Shown piece by piece: positions 33,437-41,122 of a stretch of DNA of 42,765 nt. The stretch is taken from NCBI GenBank assembly GCA_025210455.1, contig JAOARQ010000014.1:1-42765 (forward strand). The letters run 5' to 3'. The notes under the pieces are model-generated. The model was not told the DNA's origin, ran no database searches, and saw only the letters and a list, made by a program, of their open reading frames with translations. Source of the stretch: Pelagimonas sp. GTDB lineage: Bacteria > Pseudomonadota > Alphaproteobacteria > Rhodobacterales > Rhodobacteraceae. Made by a program: the position numbers and the translations under genes. Numbering within the stretch: position 1 is the stretch's first letter; each line of letters opens with the position of its first letter.

Positions 33437-33918
33437 TCCCCGCGCGTCATGATAATGCAGGTGGTTGACCCGGTGGCATAGAGCCGACCGTTTTCAGCAT
33501 CGCGAATCTCACCAACCGCAACGCCGGTGGATCGTCCACCATGCTGCAGCCTGCCTTCGCAGATGATTTCCCTGTCCAGCGGGATGCTGCGCACGATATT
33601 GATCTTGTATTCCAGCGTTGTGTAATAGCCACCCTTGGGCACCGTTGTCATGACGGCGCAGGCCATGCTGCTGTCGAGCAGCGTGCCGTACCAGCCGCCA
33701 TGCACCGTGCCGAGCGGGTTGCAGTGTTCAAAGGTGGGTGTGCCGCGAAATTGCACCATGCCCGGTTTGACCGCTGCCAGCTCATAGTTCAGGGTCTTGG
33801 CAATTGGCGGCGAGGGCAACCGCCCTTCCAGAATACCGGTCATGAATTCCAGACCTGACATGGATGTCATCTGGTCAAAACTGAGAAGGTCTTCGAATTT
33901 TTCAGCGTGTTTCAGCAT
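33433..33918 (-). CDS. PaaI-type hotdog-fold thioesterase
   Basis: A 161-residue acyl-CoA thioesterase of the PaaI/YdiI hotdog group. The signature GTVHGGWYGTLLDSSMACAV follows the fatty-acyl pattern (HGG plus Asp on the helix), then KGGYYTTLEYKINIVRSIPLDREI and the short STGVAVGEIRD strand. The ATG at 33918 with AGGAG seven bases upstream is used; the track upstream to 34026 is not needed. The natural substrate is unknown. Convergent with rluD, and 254 bp from divergent rpoH. Confidence 0.85.
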   Translation of the reverse strand: MLKHAEKFEDLLSFDQMTSMSGLEFMTGILEGRLPSPPIAKTLNYELAAVKPGMVQFRGTPTFEHCNPLGTVHGGWYGTLLDSSMACAVMTTVPKGGYYTTLEYKINIVRSIPLDREIICEGRLQHGGRSTGVAVGEIRDAENGRLYATGSTTCIIMTRGD

Positions 33919-34106
33919 TGGCGCGCTCCTGTTTGGGACAGATTGCGGGGTGTGGGGTGAAAGGAAAAGCCGGACGCCACGTCCGATGAGGCAACAATCT
34001 GCACAACGGCGTGAAGGGGCTGTCACAAAGCGGGGGCAGGGGTTTAAGCTTTGGCAAGAGAGTTTAACTGCATTTCAACCTTTTTGGGTCAAAGGGGTTG
34101 TAACGC

Positions 34107-34134
34107 TAACATAGCCTACCTATCTGCTATGTTA
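34107..34134. promoter_or_regulatory. Perfect 8-bp inverted repeat upstream of rpoH
   Basis: TAACATAG at 34107 and CTATGTTA at 34127 form a perfect 8-bp inverted repeat with a 12-base spacer, 39 bp before the rpoH start codon. Repressor-type operators of this arm length are common. It could also form a short hairpin in the rpoH leader. The function is not known. The start codon of rpoH follows AGGAGGAACAGGAC. Confidence 0.45.
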
Positions 34135-34172
34135 ACACGAATAACATTTCTGCACTGCAGGAGGAACAGGAC

Positions 34173-35069
34173 ATGAGTAGTTACGCAAATCTGCCAGCAC
34201 CTTCACCGGAAGCGGGTCTGAACCGCTATCTGCAGGAAATCCGCAAGTTTCCGCTGCTGGAACCCGAAGAAGAATACATGCTGGCCAAGCGCTGGGTCGA
34301 AGAAGAAGATTCAGGTGCGGCGCATAAAATGGTCACATCGCATTTGCGACTGGCGGCCAAGATTGCCATGGGCTATCGCGGCTACGGGCTGCCTCAGGCC
34401 GAGGTTATCTCTGAGGCCAATGTGGGCCTGATGCAGGCAGTGAAACGCTTTGACCCGGAAAAGGGATTCCGTCTGGCGACCTATGCCATGTGGTGGATCC
34501 GCGCCAGCATTCAGGAATATATCCTGCGGTCCTGGTCGCTGGTGAAAATCGGCACCACCAGCGCGCAGAAAAAGCTGTTCTTTAACCTGCGCAAGGCGAA
34601 AAATCGCATTGGCGCGCTGGAAGAAGGCGATCTGCGCCCGGAAAATGTGCAACGTATCGCCAATGATCTGGGCGTGTCCGAAGATGACGTGATTTCGATG
34701 AACCGTCGCATGTCGGGCGGGGATGCCTCTTTGAATGCGACTGTCGGCTCGGAAGACGAAGGGTCGATGCAGTGGCAGGACTGGCTGGAAGATGAAGACG
34801 CGGATCAGGCGGGCGATTACGCCGAACGCGATGAGCTGGAAACCCGCCGCGTGCTGCTGGAAGAGGCGATGGAGGTGCTCAATGAGCGCGAAAAAGACAT
34901 TCTGACCCAGCGCCGCCTGACGGAAAAGCCGGTGACTCTGGAAGATCTGTCCAGCGTCTATGACGTCAGCCGCGAACGCATTCGCCAGATCGAAGTGCGC
35001 GCCTTTGAAAAACTGCAGACCCGGATGCGCAATCTTGCGCAGGAGCAGGGCCTGCTGTCTATCGCCTGA
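34173..35069 (+). CDS. rpoH: RNA polymerase heat-shock sigma factor
   Basis: A 298-residue sigma-32 family factor that directs RNA polymerase to heat-shock promoters. Region 2 has LRLAAKIAMGYRGYGLP and the RpoH signature QAVKRFDPEKGFRLATYAMWWIRASIQEYILRSWSLVKIGTT, with the RpoH box QKKLFFNLRK after it. Region 3 (LGVSEDDVISMNRR) and region 4 with the helix-turn-helix VTLEDLSSVYDVSRERIRQIEVRAFEKL are intact. Alphaproteobacteria often carry two RpoH proteins; this one resembles the standard RpoHI. It has its own terminator and an inverted repeat in its leader. Divergent from the thioesterase gene. Confidence 0.95.
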   Translation: MSSYANLPAPSPEAGLNRYLQEIRKFPLLEPEEEYMLAKRWVEEEDSGAAHKMVTSHLRLAAKIAMGYRGYGLPQAEVISEANVGLMQAVKRFDPEKGFRLATYAMWWIRASIQEYILRSWSLVKIGTTSAQKKLFFNLRKAKNRIGALEEGDLRPENVQRIANDLGVSEDDVISMNRRMSGGDASLNATVGSEDEGSMQWQDWLEDEDADQAGDYAERDELETRRVLLEEAMEVLNEREKDILTQRRLTEKPVTLEDLSSVYDVSRERIRQIEVRAFEKLQTRMRNLAQEQGLLSIA

Positions 35070-35088
35070 TGCTATGACAGTGACGTTG

Positions 35089-35114
35089 AAAAGGCCCCGA
35101 TTGCGGGGCCTTTT
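35089..35114 (+). terminator. Rho-independent terminator of rpoH
   Basis: A perfect 11-bp stem AAAAGGCCCCG/CGGGGCCTTTT with an ATTG loop, 19 bp after the rpoH stop. The flanking A and T runs make it able to work in both directions. Confidence 0.9.
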
Positions 35115-35186
35115 ACATGTGTGCCACCTTGTATTTTCTGCCACCTGCTGAAAGGGTAAATGTCAGAAAATTTGCATAGGTGATTT

Positions 35187-35918
35187 ATGCCAGATCCAAA
35201 GCCTCAGACCGCGTTGTTTTGCCATGGTGTGCCCGGCAGTGTTTTGGATGCGCAGCTGATCCCCCGGTCGGATCACCTTATGCTTCAGTCGGATAATCTA
35301 CTGAAAATACGACCGGATTATGTGCCGCAAGTTTTGCGGGATGCGCAGGCGCCCATGCCGGTTGTGGGCTTTTCCATTGGGGTCATGGTGGCGTTGAAAC
35401 TGGCGGCGCTCTATCCTGAACAGGTAGAGAAGCTGGTGCTGATTTCACCGGCCGCGCCACTGTCACTGGGGGCATTTTTACCGCATATGGCGGGGGCACC
35501 GGTGTTTCGTCTGGCGCAAAATGCACCTTGGGCGCTGCGGGCATTGACATGGGCGCAGGCGCAGATGGTGCGGATCGCTCCAAACGCAATCGTTCGCCAG
35601 TTATTCGCCAAATGTGGCCCGCGAGAGCGCGCCTTGCTCGAAACACCGGCCATGCAGGATGCGGTGCTGCAGGCCCTGCGCAACAGCTATCTTGAAAACC
35701 GCGCCGGATATTTCAGCCTGCTACAGGATTATGTGTCGGATTGGGCCCCGGTGCTGGATCAGGTCACCTGCCCGGTTGAAATCTGGCATGGCGCGAAAGA
35801 CAGCTGGGCGCCATTATCCATGTCCGAGGCGTTGAAAACCCGCTTGCCGGGCAAGGTGACGCTAAATGTTGTTGAGGGGGGAGAACATTATTCGACGCTC
35901 ACCCATGTGCGTCTGTAG
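35187..35918 (+). CDS. Alpha/beta hydrolase
   Basis: A 243-residue soluble alpha/beta-fold hydrolase. The oxyanion-hole HG is in LFCHGVPGS, the nucleophile elbow GFSIG holds the Ser, the acid Asp is in WHGAKDSWAP and the His is in GGEHYSTL, so the catalytic triad is complete. The N-terminal part before the elbow is short, with few residues between the HG and the elbow (about 55), so the strand beta-4 region is compressed. It has no neighbours in an operon. The gene overlaps the convergent pterin dehydratase gene by 20 bp. Substrate unknown. Confidence 0.85.
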   Translation: MPDPKPQTALFCHGVPGSVLDAQLIPRSDHLMLQSDNLLKIRPDYVPQVLRDAQAPMPVVGFSIGVMVALKLAALYPEQVEKLVLISPAAPLSLGAFLPHMAGAPVFRLAQNAPWALRALTWAQAQMVRIAPNAIVRQLFAKCGPRERALLETPAMQDAVLQALRNSYLENRAGYFSLLQDYVSDWAPVLDQVTCPVEIWHGAKDSWAPLSMSEALKTRLPGKVTLNVVEGGEHYSTLTHVRL

Positions 35919-36210
35919 GCGCATACATGGCATCGAACCGCTGGGCGGCTTCGAAATCCAGTGCGGTCAGGCCGCCGGTATCATGGGTGGTAAATGTCAC
36001 CGTGCAATAGCCCCATCCCAGCTGAATATCCGGGTGGTGGTTGATCTGATCCGCCAGAAAAATCGCCAGATTTGAGGCATAGACTGCCTTGGCAAAGCCT
36101 TTGACGCGCAGCTTTCGCTGTATGGCTTTGCCATCTTTGACCAGCGACCATTCCGGGATGCTGGGCAGTTTCTCAGCGATTTGATGCGGGGAAAGGGCGG
36201 TGTTGGTCAT
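35899..36210 (-). CDS. phhB: Pterin-4a-carbinolamine dehydratase
   Basis: A 103-residue enzyme that dehydrates 4a-hydroxytetrahydrobiopterin formed by phenylalanine hydroxylase, allowing the pterin cofactor to be recycled. The active-site His pair is in INHHPDI, and the flanking FAKAVYASNLAIFLADQ and VTFTTHDTGGLTALDFEAA segments are typical of the PCD/DCoH family. The ATG at 36210 follows GCAGGAG; an upstream ATG at 36231 is also in frame. No phenylalanine hydroxylase adjoins it. The 3' end overlaps the hydrolase gene. Confidence 0.92.
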   Translation of the reverse strand: MTNTALSPHQIAEKLPSIPEWSLVKDGKAIQRKLRVKGFAKAVYASNLAIFLADQINHHPDIQLGWGYCTVTFTTHDTGGLTALDFEAAQRFDAMYAPTDAHG

Positions 36211-36326
36211 CTGGGGCTCCTGCAGTTTCACACCTTACCCAAGCCCAGGCCGAGTGTGGGTTCAAGGGGCATGAGGTTTGCGCGTGCGCCTTCCCCATTG
36301 ACCTAGGCGCAGGGCGGGCGCACAAC

Positions 36327-37526
36327 ATGCCTATGACTGAAAGATTCACTGGAAATTTCACCCAACAGGAACCGCTGCCGCAAGAGGCGATGCAGGCAGC
36401 AATGCATGTGCTGTCGCATGGGCGGTTGCATCGCTATAATGTGTCTCCGGGCGAAACTGCGGAAACCGCGCTGCTTGAGCAGGAGTTTGCAGCCTACACT
36501 GGTGCGAAATACTGTCTGGCGGTGGCCTCGGGCGGGTATGCCATGGGCTGCGCCATGCGCGCCGTTGGGGTCAAGCCCGGTGACAAGGTGCTGACAAACG
36601 CCTTTACGCTGGCCCCGGTGCCGGGATCCATTGCCAGCCTTGGTGCAGTTCCGGTCTTTGTGGGTGTGACCGAGGGGCTGGTGATCGACCTTGAGGATCT
36701 ACAGGCCAAAGCTGATCAGGCGGATTTCCTGATGCTGTCGCATATGCGCGGCCACCTGTGTGACATGGATCGGCTGATGCAGATCTGTGATGCCGCCGGG
36801 ATCACCGTGATCGAAGACTGCGCCCATACCATGGGGGCCACCTGGAATGGTAAACAATCCGGGCGCTTTGGCGCTGTGGGCTGCTATTCGACTCAGACCT
36901 ATAAACATCTGAATTCGGGCGAAGGTGGCTTTTTGATCACCGACAATCCCGATATTGCCGCGCGGGCGACCATGCTGTCGGGCTCATATATGTTGTACGA
37001 TCGCCATCTGGCCGCGCCAGAACCGCAGGTGTTTGAGACTATCAAATATGAGACCCCCAATGTGTCCGGGCGCATGGATAATCTGCGGGCAGCCATCCTG
37101 CGGCCGCAGCTAAAGCAGCTTGATCAGCAGATTGCACGCTGGAATGAGCGCTATGCCATCACTGAGGCGGGGCTGCGCGACACGCCGGGGCTGACGGTGA
37201 TCAGCCGTGATCCGCAGGGGATCTTTGTCGGGTCTTCTATTCAGTTCCTGTTGTTGGATTGGCGCGATGCGCAGATCGCCGACCTTTTGGCGCGCTGTGC
37301 TGCGCGCGGGGTTGAACTGAAATGGTTTGGCGGCGCTGAGCCAAGTGGCTTTACCAGCCGGTATGACAGCTGGCGGTATGTGTCGTCTGATCCGATGCCG
37401 CAGTCAGACAGGGTGCTGCGGGGGATCATTGACATGCGTCTGCCCCTGACCTTTTCGCTTGAGGATTGCGCGCTGATCGCCCGCATTGTGAAAGCCGAGG
37501 TCAGCGCTGTCTATCAGGCGGGCTGA
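36327..37526 (+). CDS. DegT/DnrJ/EryC1 family PLP aminotransferase
   Basis: A 399-residue pyridoxal-phosphate enzyme of the DegT/DnrJ/EryC1/StrS family, which transfers amino groups to keto sugars or related ketones. The N-terminal AVASGGYAMGCAMRAVGVKPGDKVLTNAFTLAP, the Asp of VIEDCAHTMGA and the Schiff-base Lys in STQTYKHLNSGEGGFL are present. Members are usually found in sugar biosynthesis clusters, but no such cluster is near here. Its 3' end overlaps by 13 bp the end of the convergent Hint-domain gene. Confidence 0.9.
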   Translation: MPMTERFTGNFTQQEPLPQEAMQAAMHVLSHGRLHRYNVSPGETAETALLEQEFAAYTGAKYCLAVASGGYAMGCAMRAVGVKPGDKVLTNAFTLAPVPGSIASLGAVPVFVGVTEGLVIDLEDLQAKADQADFLMLSHMRGHLCDMDRLMQICDAAGITVIEDCAHTMGATWNGKQSGRFGAVGCYSTQTYKHLNSGEGGFLITDNPDIAARATMLSGSYMLYDRHLAAPEPQVFETIKYETPNVSGRMDNLRAAILRPQLKQLDQQIARWNERYAITEAGLRDTPGLTVISRDPQGIFVGSSIQFLLLDWRDAQIADLLARCAARGVELKWFGGAEPSGFTSRYDSWRYVSSDPMPQSDRVLRGIIDMRLPLTFSLEDCALIARIVKAEVSAVYQAG

Positions 37527-38605
37527 AGCATCGACCTCGGCGCAAAGACCTGACGGCGGTTCTTGCGCAGGCGGCTGACATAGCGCTTTTGCTGTTCGCG
37601 CTGTGGGATTTCATGCGGCGAGGCCTGTTCCGGGGCCTCTGGCACAACCGACAGATGGGGAAACAGGGTCAGCAGCTCATGTCGGGCGGCGGAATCCAGC
37701 GCCTGCAGCGATTGTGGCGTGGCCAGAAAGCTTTCGGTGGGCGCGCCTTCGGCAAAGATGATCTCATGCGTGTCGAACATCAGATGATAATAGGTCACCT
37801 GCTCGGTCTGCTCATCAATGCGAATGCCGGGCAGGGCCAGAAGGCGGGCGGCAGCCACCAGCACATCTGAGGTGCCAAACATATGCTGCGCCGTTTTCGA
37901 CCGACTGACAAAACGATGCTGGCGTGACACCCGCATGGGACGGCGTGGCAGGCCCGCGCCAAGGGCGCCGCGTTGCAATAAAACGGGTCGCAGCTTTGGG
38001 TCTTGCGCCAGTTCCTGCGCGGACAACTGGCGCTGTCCGATCCAGCGCAGGGGTTTCGCGCCATTTTCGGTCACCACAAGATCACCCGGGCGCAGATCCT
38101 GCACGGGTCTGTCGCCGTCAGGGGTGGCGATCATGGTATCGGCACAAAAGCAGATCAGCAAAGACACGTTGTCAATGATCGCCCCGAGCGAGTCATTCGG
38201 CCCGGTTTCCGTCAGCCGCAACGTATAGGTGCCCGCAGCGGGAAAGCGAATGGGCAGGGTGAAGGTCGACCAGCTGTTCACAGTGGGGGTGACTGCCATC
38301 GAAGCAATCACCGTGCCGCTGCTATCCACCACCTCGGCGATAAAGCCCTCGGTGCCCGGTTGCGGCAACGAGGCGTTGCGCAGTGCAGATTCCAAAGACA
38401 GTTCCGTCGAGAATGAACCGCCTACCTCAAAGCTTTGCTCCATCACCGTGGTCAATCCACGGCGCCCATCCATTTCCGCCACCCGGTTGCGCGAGCCATT
38501 GCCCAGATAGGCGGTTTCGCGATGGTTGGTTTCCAGATCGGTCCCGGACCAGCCGGTATTTCCGGCGGAAAATGTCCCGTTGATGATGGCATTGATGGTT
38601 GGCAT
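37514..38605 (-). CDS. Hint-domain secreted-type protein
   Basis: A 363-residue protein without an N-terminal signal peptide. Residues 1 to about 150 form a beta-rich domain (NGTFSAGNTGWSGTD, SFEVGGSFSTELSLES, GTYTLRLTETGPNDS), similar to carbohydrate-binding beta-sandwich modules. From residue 152 a Hint_2 domain (hedgehog/intein) follows: CFCADTMIATPDGDRPVQDLRPGDLVVT, LRWIGQRQL, MRVSRQHRFV and YYHLMFDTHEIIFAEGAPTESFL. Proteins of this layout are common in roseobacters and are thought to be exported by type I secretion. Whether the Hint domain cuts itself is not known. Two GTCCGGAC palindromes lie upstream, shared with the EF-hand gene. Confidence 0.85.
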   Translation of the reverse strand: MPTINAIINGTFSAGNTGWSGTDLETNHRETAYLGNGSRNRVAEMDGRRGLTTVMEQSFEVGGSFSTELSLESALRNASLPQPGTEGFIAEVVDSSGTVIASMAVTPTVNSWSTFTLPIRFPAAGTYTLRLTETGPNDSLGAIIDNVSLLICFCADTMIATPDGDRPVQDLRPGDLVVTENGAKPLRWIGQRQLSAQELAQDPKLRPVLLQRGALGAGLPRRPMRVSRQHRFVSRSKTAQHMFGTSDVLVAAARLLALPGIRIDEQTEQVTYYHLMFDTHEIIFAEGAPTESFLATPQSLQALDSAARHELLTLFPHLSVVPEAPEQASPHEIPQREQQKRYVSRLRKNRRQVFAPRSMLQPA

Positions 38606-38899
38606 GGCGTTACTCGTCAGGGTCTTTGAACTGAAACTTGTCCCGATGATCGGGCAGGTTCATTTTTGACGAAAATTTTGGCCAAACTAAGGGGAAATCC
38701 GCGCGATCGAGCCACATTTTAACAAATGGGACGGAAATTTTTCTTTTTATGTTCAGATGTTTAATTTGTCCGGACACGGTTTTGAACGGTCCGGACGCGA
38801 TTTTTGTGGCGTTGGGACACGAAACTGTTGGAAAGATGCCTACATAGCAACCAGCTGTTTCGTTGTGTTCAGCCACACAGGTTTTGCAAGGATCGTGAA
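38606..38899. other. Divergent intergenic region of the Hint and EF-hand genes
   Basis: This 294-bp spacer holds the two GTCCGGAC palindromes (38768-38796) and no credible gene. The shadow frame at 38610-38918 on the minus strand is not supported by a start site or known family. The AT-rich stretch around 38730-38765 is a likely promoter region for the Hint gene. Confidence 0.5.
38768..38796. promoter_or_regulatory. Paired GTCCGGAC palindromes between Hint and EF-hand genes
   Basis: GTCCGGAC occurs at 38768-38775 and 38789-38796, start to start 21 bp, two helical turns. They lie in the 294-bp spacer between the divergent Hint-domain gene (start 38605) and the RHH/EF-hand gene (start 38900), so either promoter may be controlled. 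Each is an 8-bp perfect palindrome. The arrangement matches the pair at 13563-13599. Confidence 0.6.
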
Positions 38900-39718
38900 A
38901 TGACCAAGAAAACTGCAAGCATTGAAATACGGATTTCTCCGGAAGACAAGCAGGCCCTGGCCGATCGCTGTCAGGAGGAAGGCGCTTCGATGAGCAGTTT
39001 TGTGCGTGATGTCCTGTTTCGTGAGCTGAACCCGCAAACGCAAACAGATGGAGAACATGATATGTCTCGTATGAAATCCTCGATAGGTATGCGGATGGGG
39101 CTGGCCAGCCTTCCGGTTCTGGCTCTGGCTGGGGTCTATCTGGTCAGCAGCAATCAGATGGCTGTCGCCTCTGCCGAAGATCGCATGGCTTTTGCGGAAC
39201 TCGATCGCAATGGCGATGGTTTGCTCAGCCAGCAGGAATATGAGGGCATGGCCGAGTTCGACGACGATATGGCGGCGGAGGACAGCGAAGAGCTTCCGGC
39301 GGCCTGCAGCCCCTATGCGGCCTCATTGACCGCCTCGCATGAGCAAGAGATGCAAGAGATGCATTATCTGGATCTCAATGGCGACACCATGATCAGCTAT
39401 GAGGAATTCGCCAAGGCGATGCACAAAGAGCGTCTGGAAATCTTCCGCGAGTTTGACGCCAATGCCGATGGCTTTGTGACCGAAGCGGAAGTTCTGAAGC
39501 AGATGCAGCCGCCCTCGGCTGATATGCTGGCGGTCGAATTGGGCATTGATCAGGCCTGCGCCAAAGCGCTGATCGCCATGGAAGAAGCCTGGGAAGCGGA
39601 GTTCAAACAGCACATGCAAGATGAGCTGACACCGCAGCAAGAGGCCCGCATTTTTATTGCCGCTTATGACGACAACCGCGATGGTCAGGTGTCGCAGGCG
39701 GAACTCTCTGTGAATTAA
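38900..39718 (+). CDS. Ribbon-helix-helix / transmembrane / EF-hand protein
   Basis: A 272-residue frame with an unusual layout. Residues 1-45 read as a ribbon-helix-helix DNA-binding domain (ASIEIRISPEDKQALADRCQ, then GASMSSFVRDVLFREL). A membrane segment follows at about 68-90 (GLASLPVLALAGVYLVSS), and then four EF-hand loops with Asp/Asn/Gly ligands: DRNGDGLLSQQE (102-113), DLNGDTMISYEE (158-169), DANADGFVTEAE (186-197) and DDNRDGQVSQAE (257-268). A topology with cytoplasmic DNA-binding and periplasmic calcium-binding parts is inferred. AAGGA precedes the ATG at 38900. A second in-frame ATG at 39062 with GGAGA before it would give a signal-peptide EF-hand protein without the DNA-binding domain, so two products are possible. 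Divergent from the Hint gene. Confidence 0.75.
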   Translation: MTKKTASIEIRISPEDKQALADRCQEEGASMSSFVRDVLFRELNPQTQTDGEHDMSRMKSSIGMRMGLASLPVLALAGVYLVSSNQMAVASAEDRMAFAELDRNGDGLLSQQEYEGMAEFDDDMAAEDSEELPAACSPYAASLTASHEQEMQEMHYLDLNGDTMISYEEFAKAMHKERLEIFREFDANADGFVTEAEVLKQMQPPSADMLAVELGIDQACAKALIAMEEAWEAEFKQHMQDELTPQQEARIFIAAYDDNRDGQVSQAELSVN

Positions 39719-39747
39719 AGATTTTCCACTCACGGTAATCAAGATGA

Positions 39748-39772
39748 ACGGGGCGCTTCGGCGCCCCGTTTT
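39748..39772 (+). terminator. Rho-independent terminator after the EF-hand gene
   Basis: A perfect 9-bp stem ACGGGGCGC/GCGCCCCGT with a TTCG loop, followed by TTT. It is 29 bp after the stop codon. Confidence 0.85.
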
Positions 39773-39823
39773 CATATTCCAAAAACCAAAGGTTGACGCG
39801 AATCGCGTTTCGCGGCTAGGAAA

Positions 39824-39837
39824 TGAACAGGTGTTCA
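39824..39837. promoter_or_regulatory. TGAACA-N2-TGTTCA palindrome upstream of ivd
   Basis: TGAACAGGTGTTCA is a 14-bp near-perfect palindrome (6-bp arms, 2-bp centre) ending 23 bp before the ATG of the isovaleryl-CoA dehydrogenase gene. TTGACG lies about 30 bp before it as a possible -35 element. A site of this form so close to the start is typical of a TetR-family repressor operator. No such regulator is in the window. Seen: the palindrome. Inferred: its role. Confidence 0.5.
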
Positions 39838-39860
39838 AATAACTCTGGGAGGAGACGCAC

Positions 39861-41024
39861 ATGTTCATGAACGCGATGCAGTTCGATCTGGGCGAAGATG
39901 TGAATGCTCTGCGCGAGATGGTGCATAAATGGGCGCAAGAGCGGGTCAAGCCGCTGGCGGCCAAGACCGATATCGAAAATGAATTCCCCAATGAGCTGTG
40001 GGAAGAAATGGGCGAGCTGGGCCTGCTGGGCGTGACGGTGCCCGAAGAATTCGGTGGCGCGGGCATGGGCTATCTGGCGCATTGCGTGGTTGTCGAAGAA
40101 CTGGCGCGGGTTTCAGCTTCGATCTCGTTGTCATACGGTGCGCATTCAAACCTCTGCGTGAACCAGATCAAACTCAACGCCACGCCTGAACAAAAGGCGA
40201 AATTCCTGCCGGATCTGTTGTCTGGCAAAAAGATCGGCGCGCTGGCCATGTCTGAACCCGGTGCGGGGTCTGATGTGGTCTCGATGAAGCTGCGCGCGGA
40301 AAAGCGGAACGATAAATATGTTCTGAACGGCAATAAATACTGGATCACCAATGGCCCCGATGCCCATACTCTGGTGGTCTATGCCAAGACCGATCCTGAG
40401 GCAGGCGCCAAGGGCATCACGGCCTTTTTGATCGAAAAGGACATGGTCGGGTTCTCGACCAGCCCGCATTTCGACAAGATGGGGATGCGTGGCTCGAACA
40501 CTGCCGAGCTGATCTTTGACAATGTCGAAGTGCCGTTTGAAAACGTGCTCGGCGAAGAGGGCAAAGGCGTGCGTGTGCTGATGTCCGGGCTGGATTACGA
40601 ACGCACGGTTCTGGCGGCGATTGGGCCGGGGATCATGGCGGGCTGCATGGATGAGGTCATGCCCTATATGGTCGAACGCAAGCAGTTTGGTCAGCCCATC
40701 GGGAACTTCCAGCTGATGCAGGGCAAGATCGCCGATATGTATACCAAGATGAATTCGGCGCGCGCCTATGTCTATGAGGTGGCCAAGGCCTGTGATCGCG
40801 GCGAAGTCACCCGTCAGGATGCGGCGGGATGCTGTCTTTATGCCTCGGAAGAGGCGATGGTCGTGGCGCATCAGGCGGTGCAGGCCTTTGGCGGTGCGGG
40901 CTTCCTTGCGGATGCGCCGGTGGGCCGGTTCTTCCGCGATGCCAAGCTGATGGAAATCGGGGCAGGTACCTCAGAAATCCGCCGGATGCTGATTGGCCGC
41001 GAACTGATGGCTGCACAAAGCTGA
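39861..41024 (+). CDS. ivd: Isovaleryl-CoA dehydrogenase
   Basis: A 387-residue flavoenzyme of leucine degradation that oxidises isovaleryl-CoA to 3-methylcrotonyl-CoA. The acyl-CoA dehydrogenase fold is complete: VTVPEEFGGAGMGYLAH, the IVD-type SYGAHSNLCVNQI, AMSEPGAGSDVVSMK, NGNKYWITNG and FGGAGFLADAPVGRFFRDAK. In most acyl-CoA dehydrogenases the catalytic Glu is in the C-terminal YEGT segment; here that place reads IGAGTSEIRR, and the base is the Glu of LDYERTV, the IVD arrangement. GGGAGGAG precedes the ATG. The other leucine genes (methylcrotonyl-CoA carboxylase) are not in the window, but the acyl-CoA synthetase at the right edge may be part of the same region. Confidence 0.93.
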   Translation: MFMNAMQFDLGEDVNALREMVHKWAQERVKPLAAKTDIENEFPNELWEEMGELGLLGVTVPEEFGGAGMGYLAHCVVVEELARVSASISLSYGAHSNLCVNQIKLNATPEQKAKFLPDLLSGKKIGALAMSEPGAGSDVVSMKLRAEKRNDKYVLNGNKYWITNGPDAHTLVVYAKTDPEAGAKGITAFLIEKDMVGFSTSPHFDKMGMRGSNTAELIFDNVEVPFENVLGEEGKGVRVLMSGLDYERTVLAAIGPGIMAGCMDEVMPYMVERKQFGQPIGNFQLMQGKIADMYTKMNSARAYVYEVAKACDRGEVTRQDAAGCCLYASEEAMVVAHQAVQAFGGAGFLADAPVGRFFRDAKLMEIGAGTSEIRRMLIGRELMAAQS

Positions 41025-41034
41025 GATCAGAACA

Positions 41035-41072
41035 ATTGGCGCGGTTCAGGGGGGAGACAGGGCCGCGCCAAT
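41035..41072. repeat. 10-bp perfect inverted repeat after ivd
   Basis: ATTGGCGCGG at 41035-41044 and CCGCGCCAAT at 41063-41072 pair perfectly with an 18-base purine-rich loop (41045-41062). It sits in the short gap between ivd and the DUF1311 gene. There is no T run on either strand, so it is not a typical terminator; an mRNA processing or protection hairpin is a possibility. Confidence 0.6.
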
Positions 41073-41122
41073 GTCATTAGGTTGTGAGATATTCCCTATC
41101 CCAACCTTGAGGAGATCACCCG

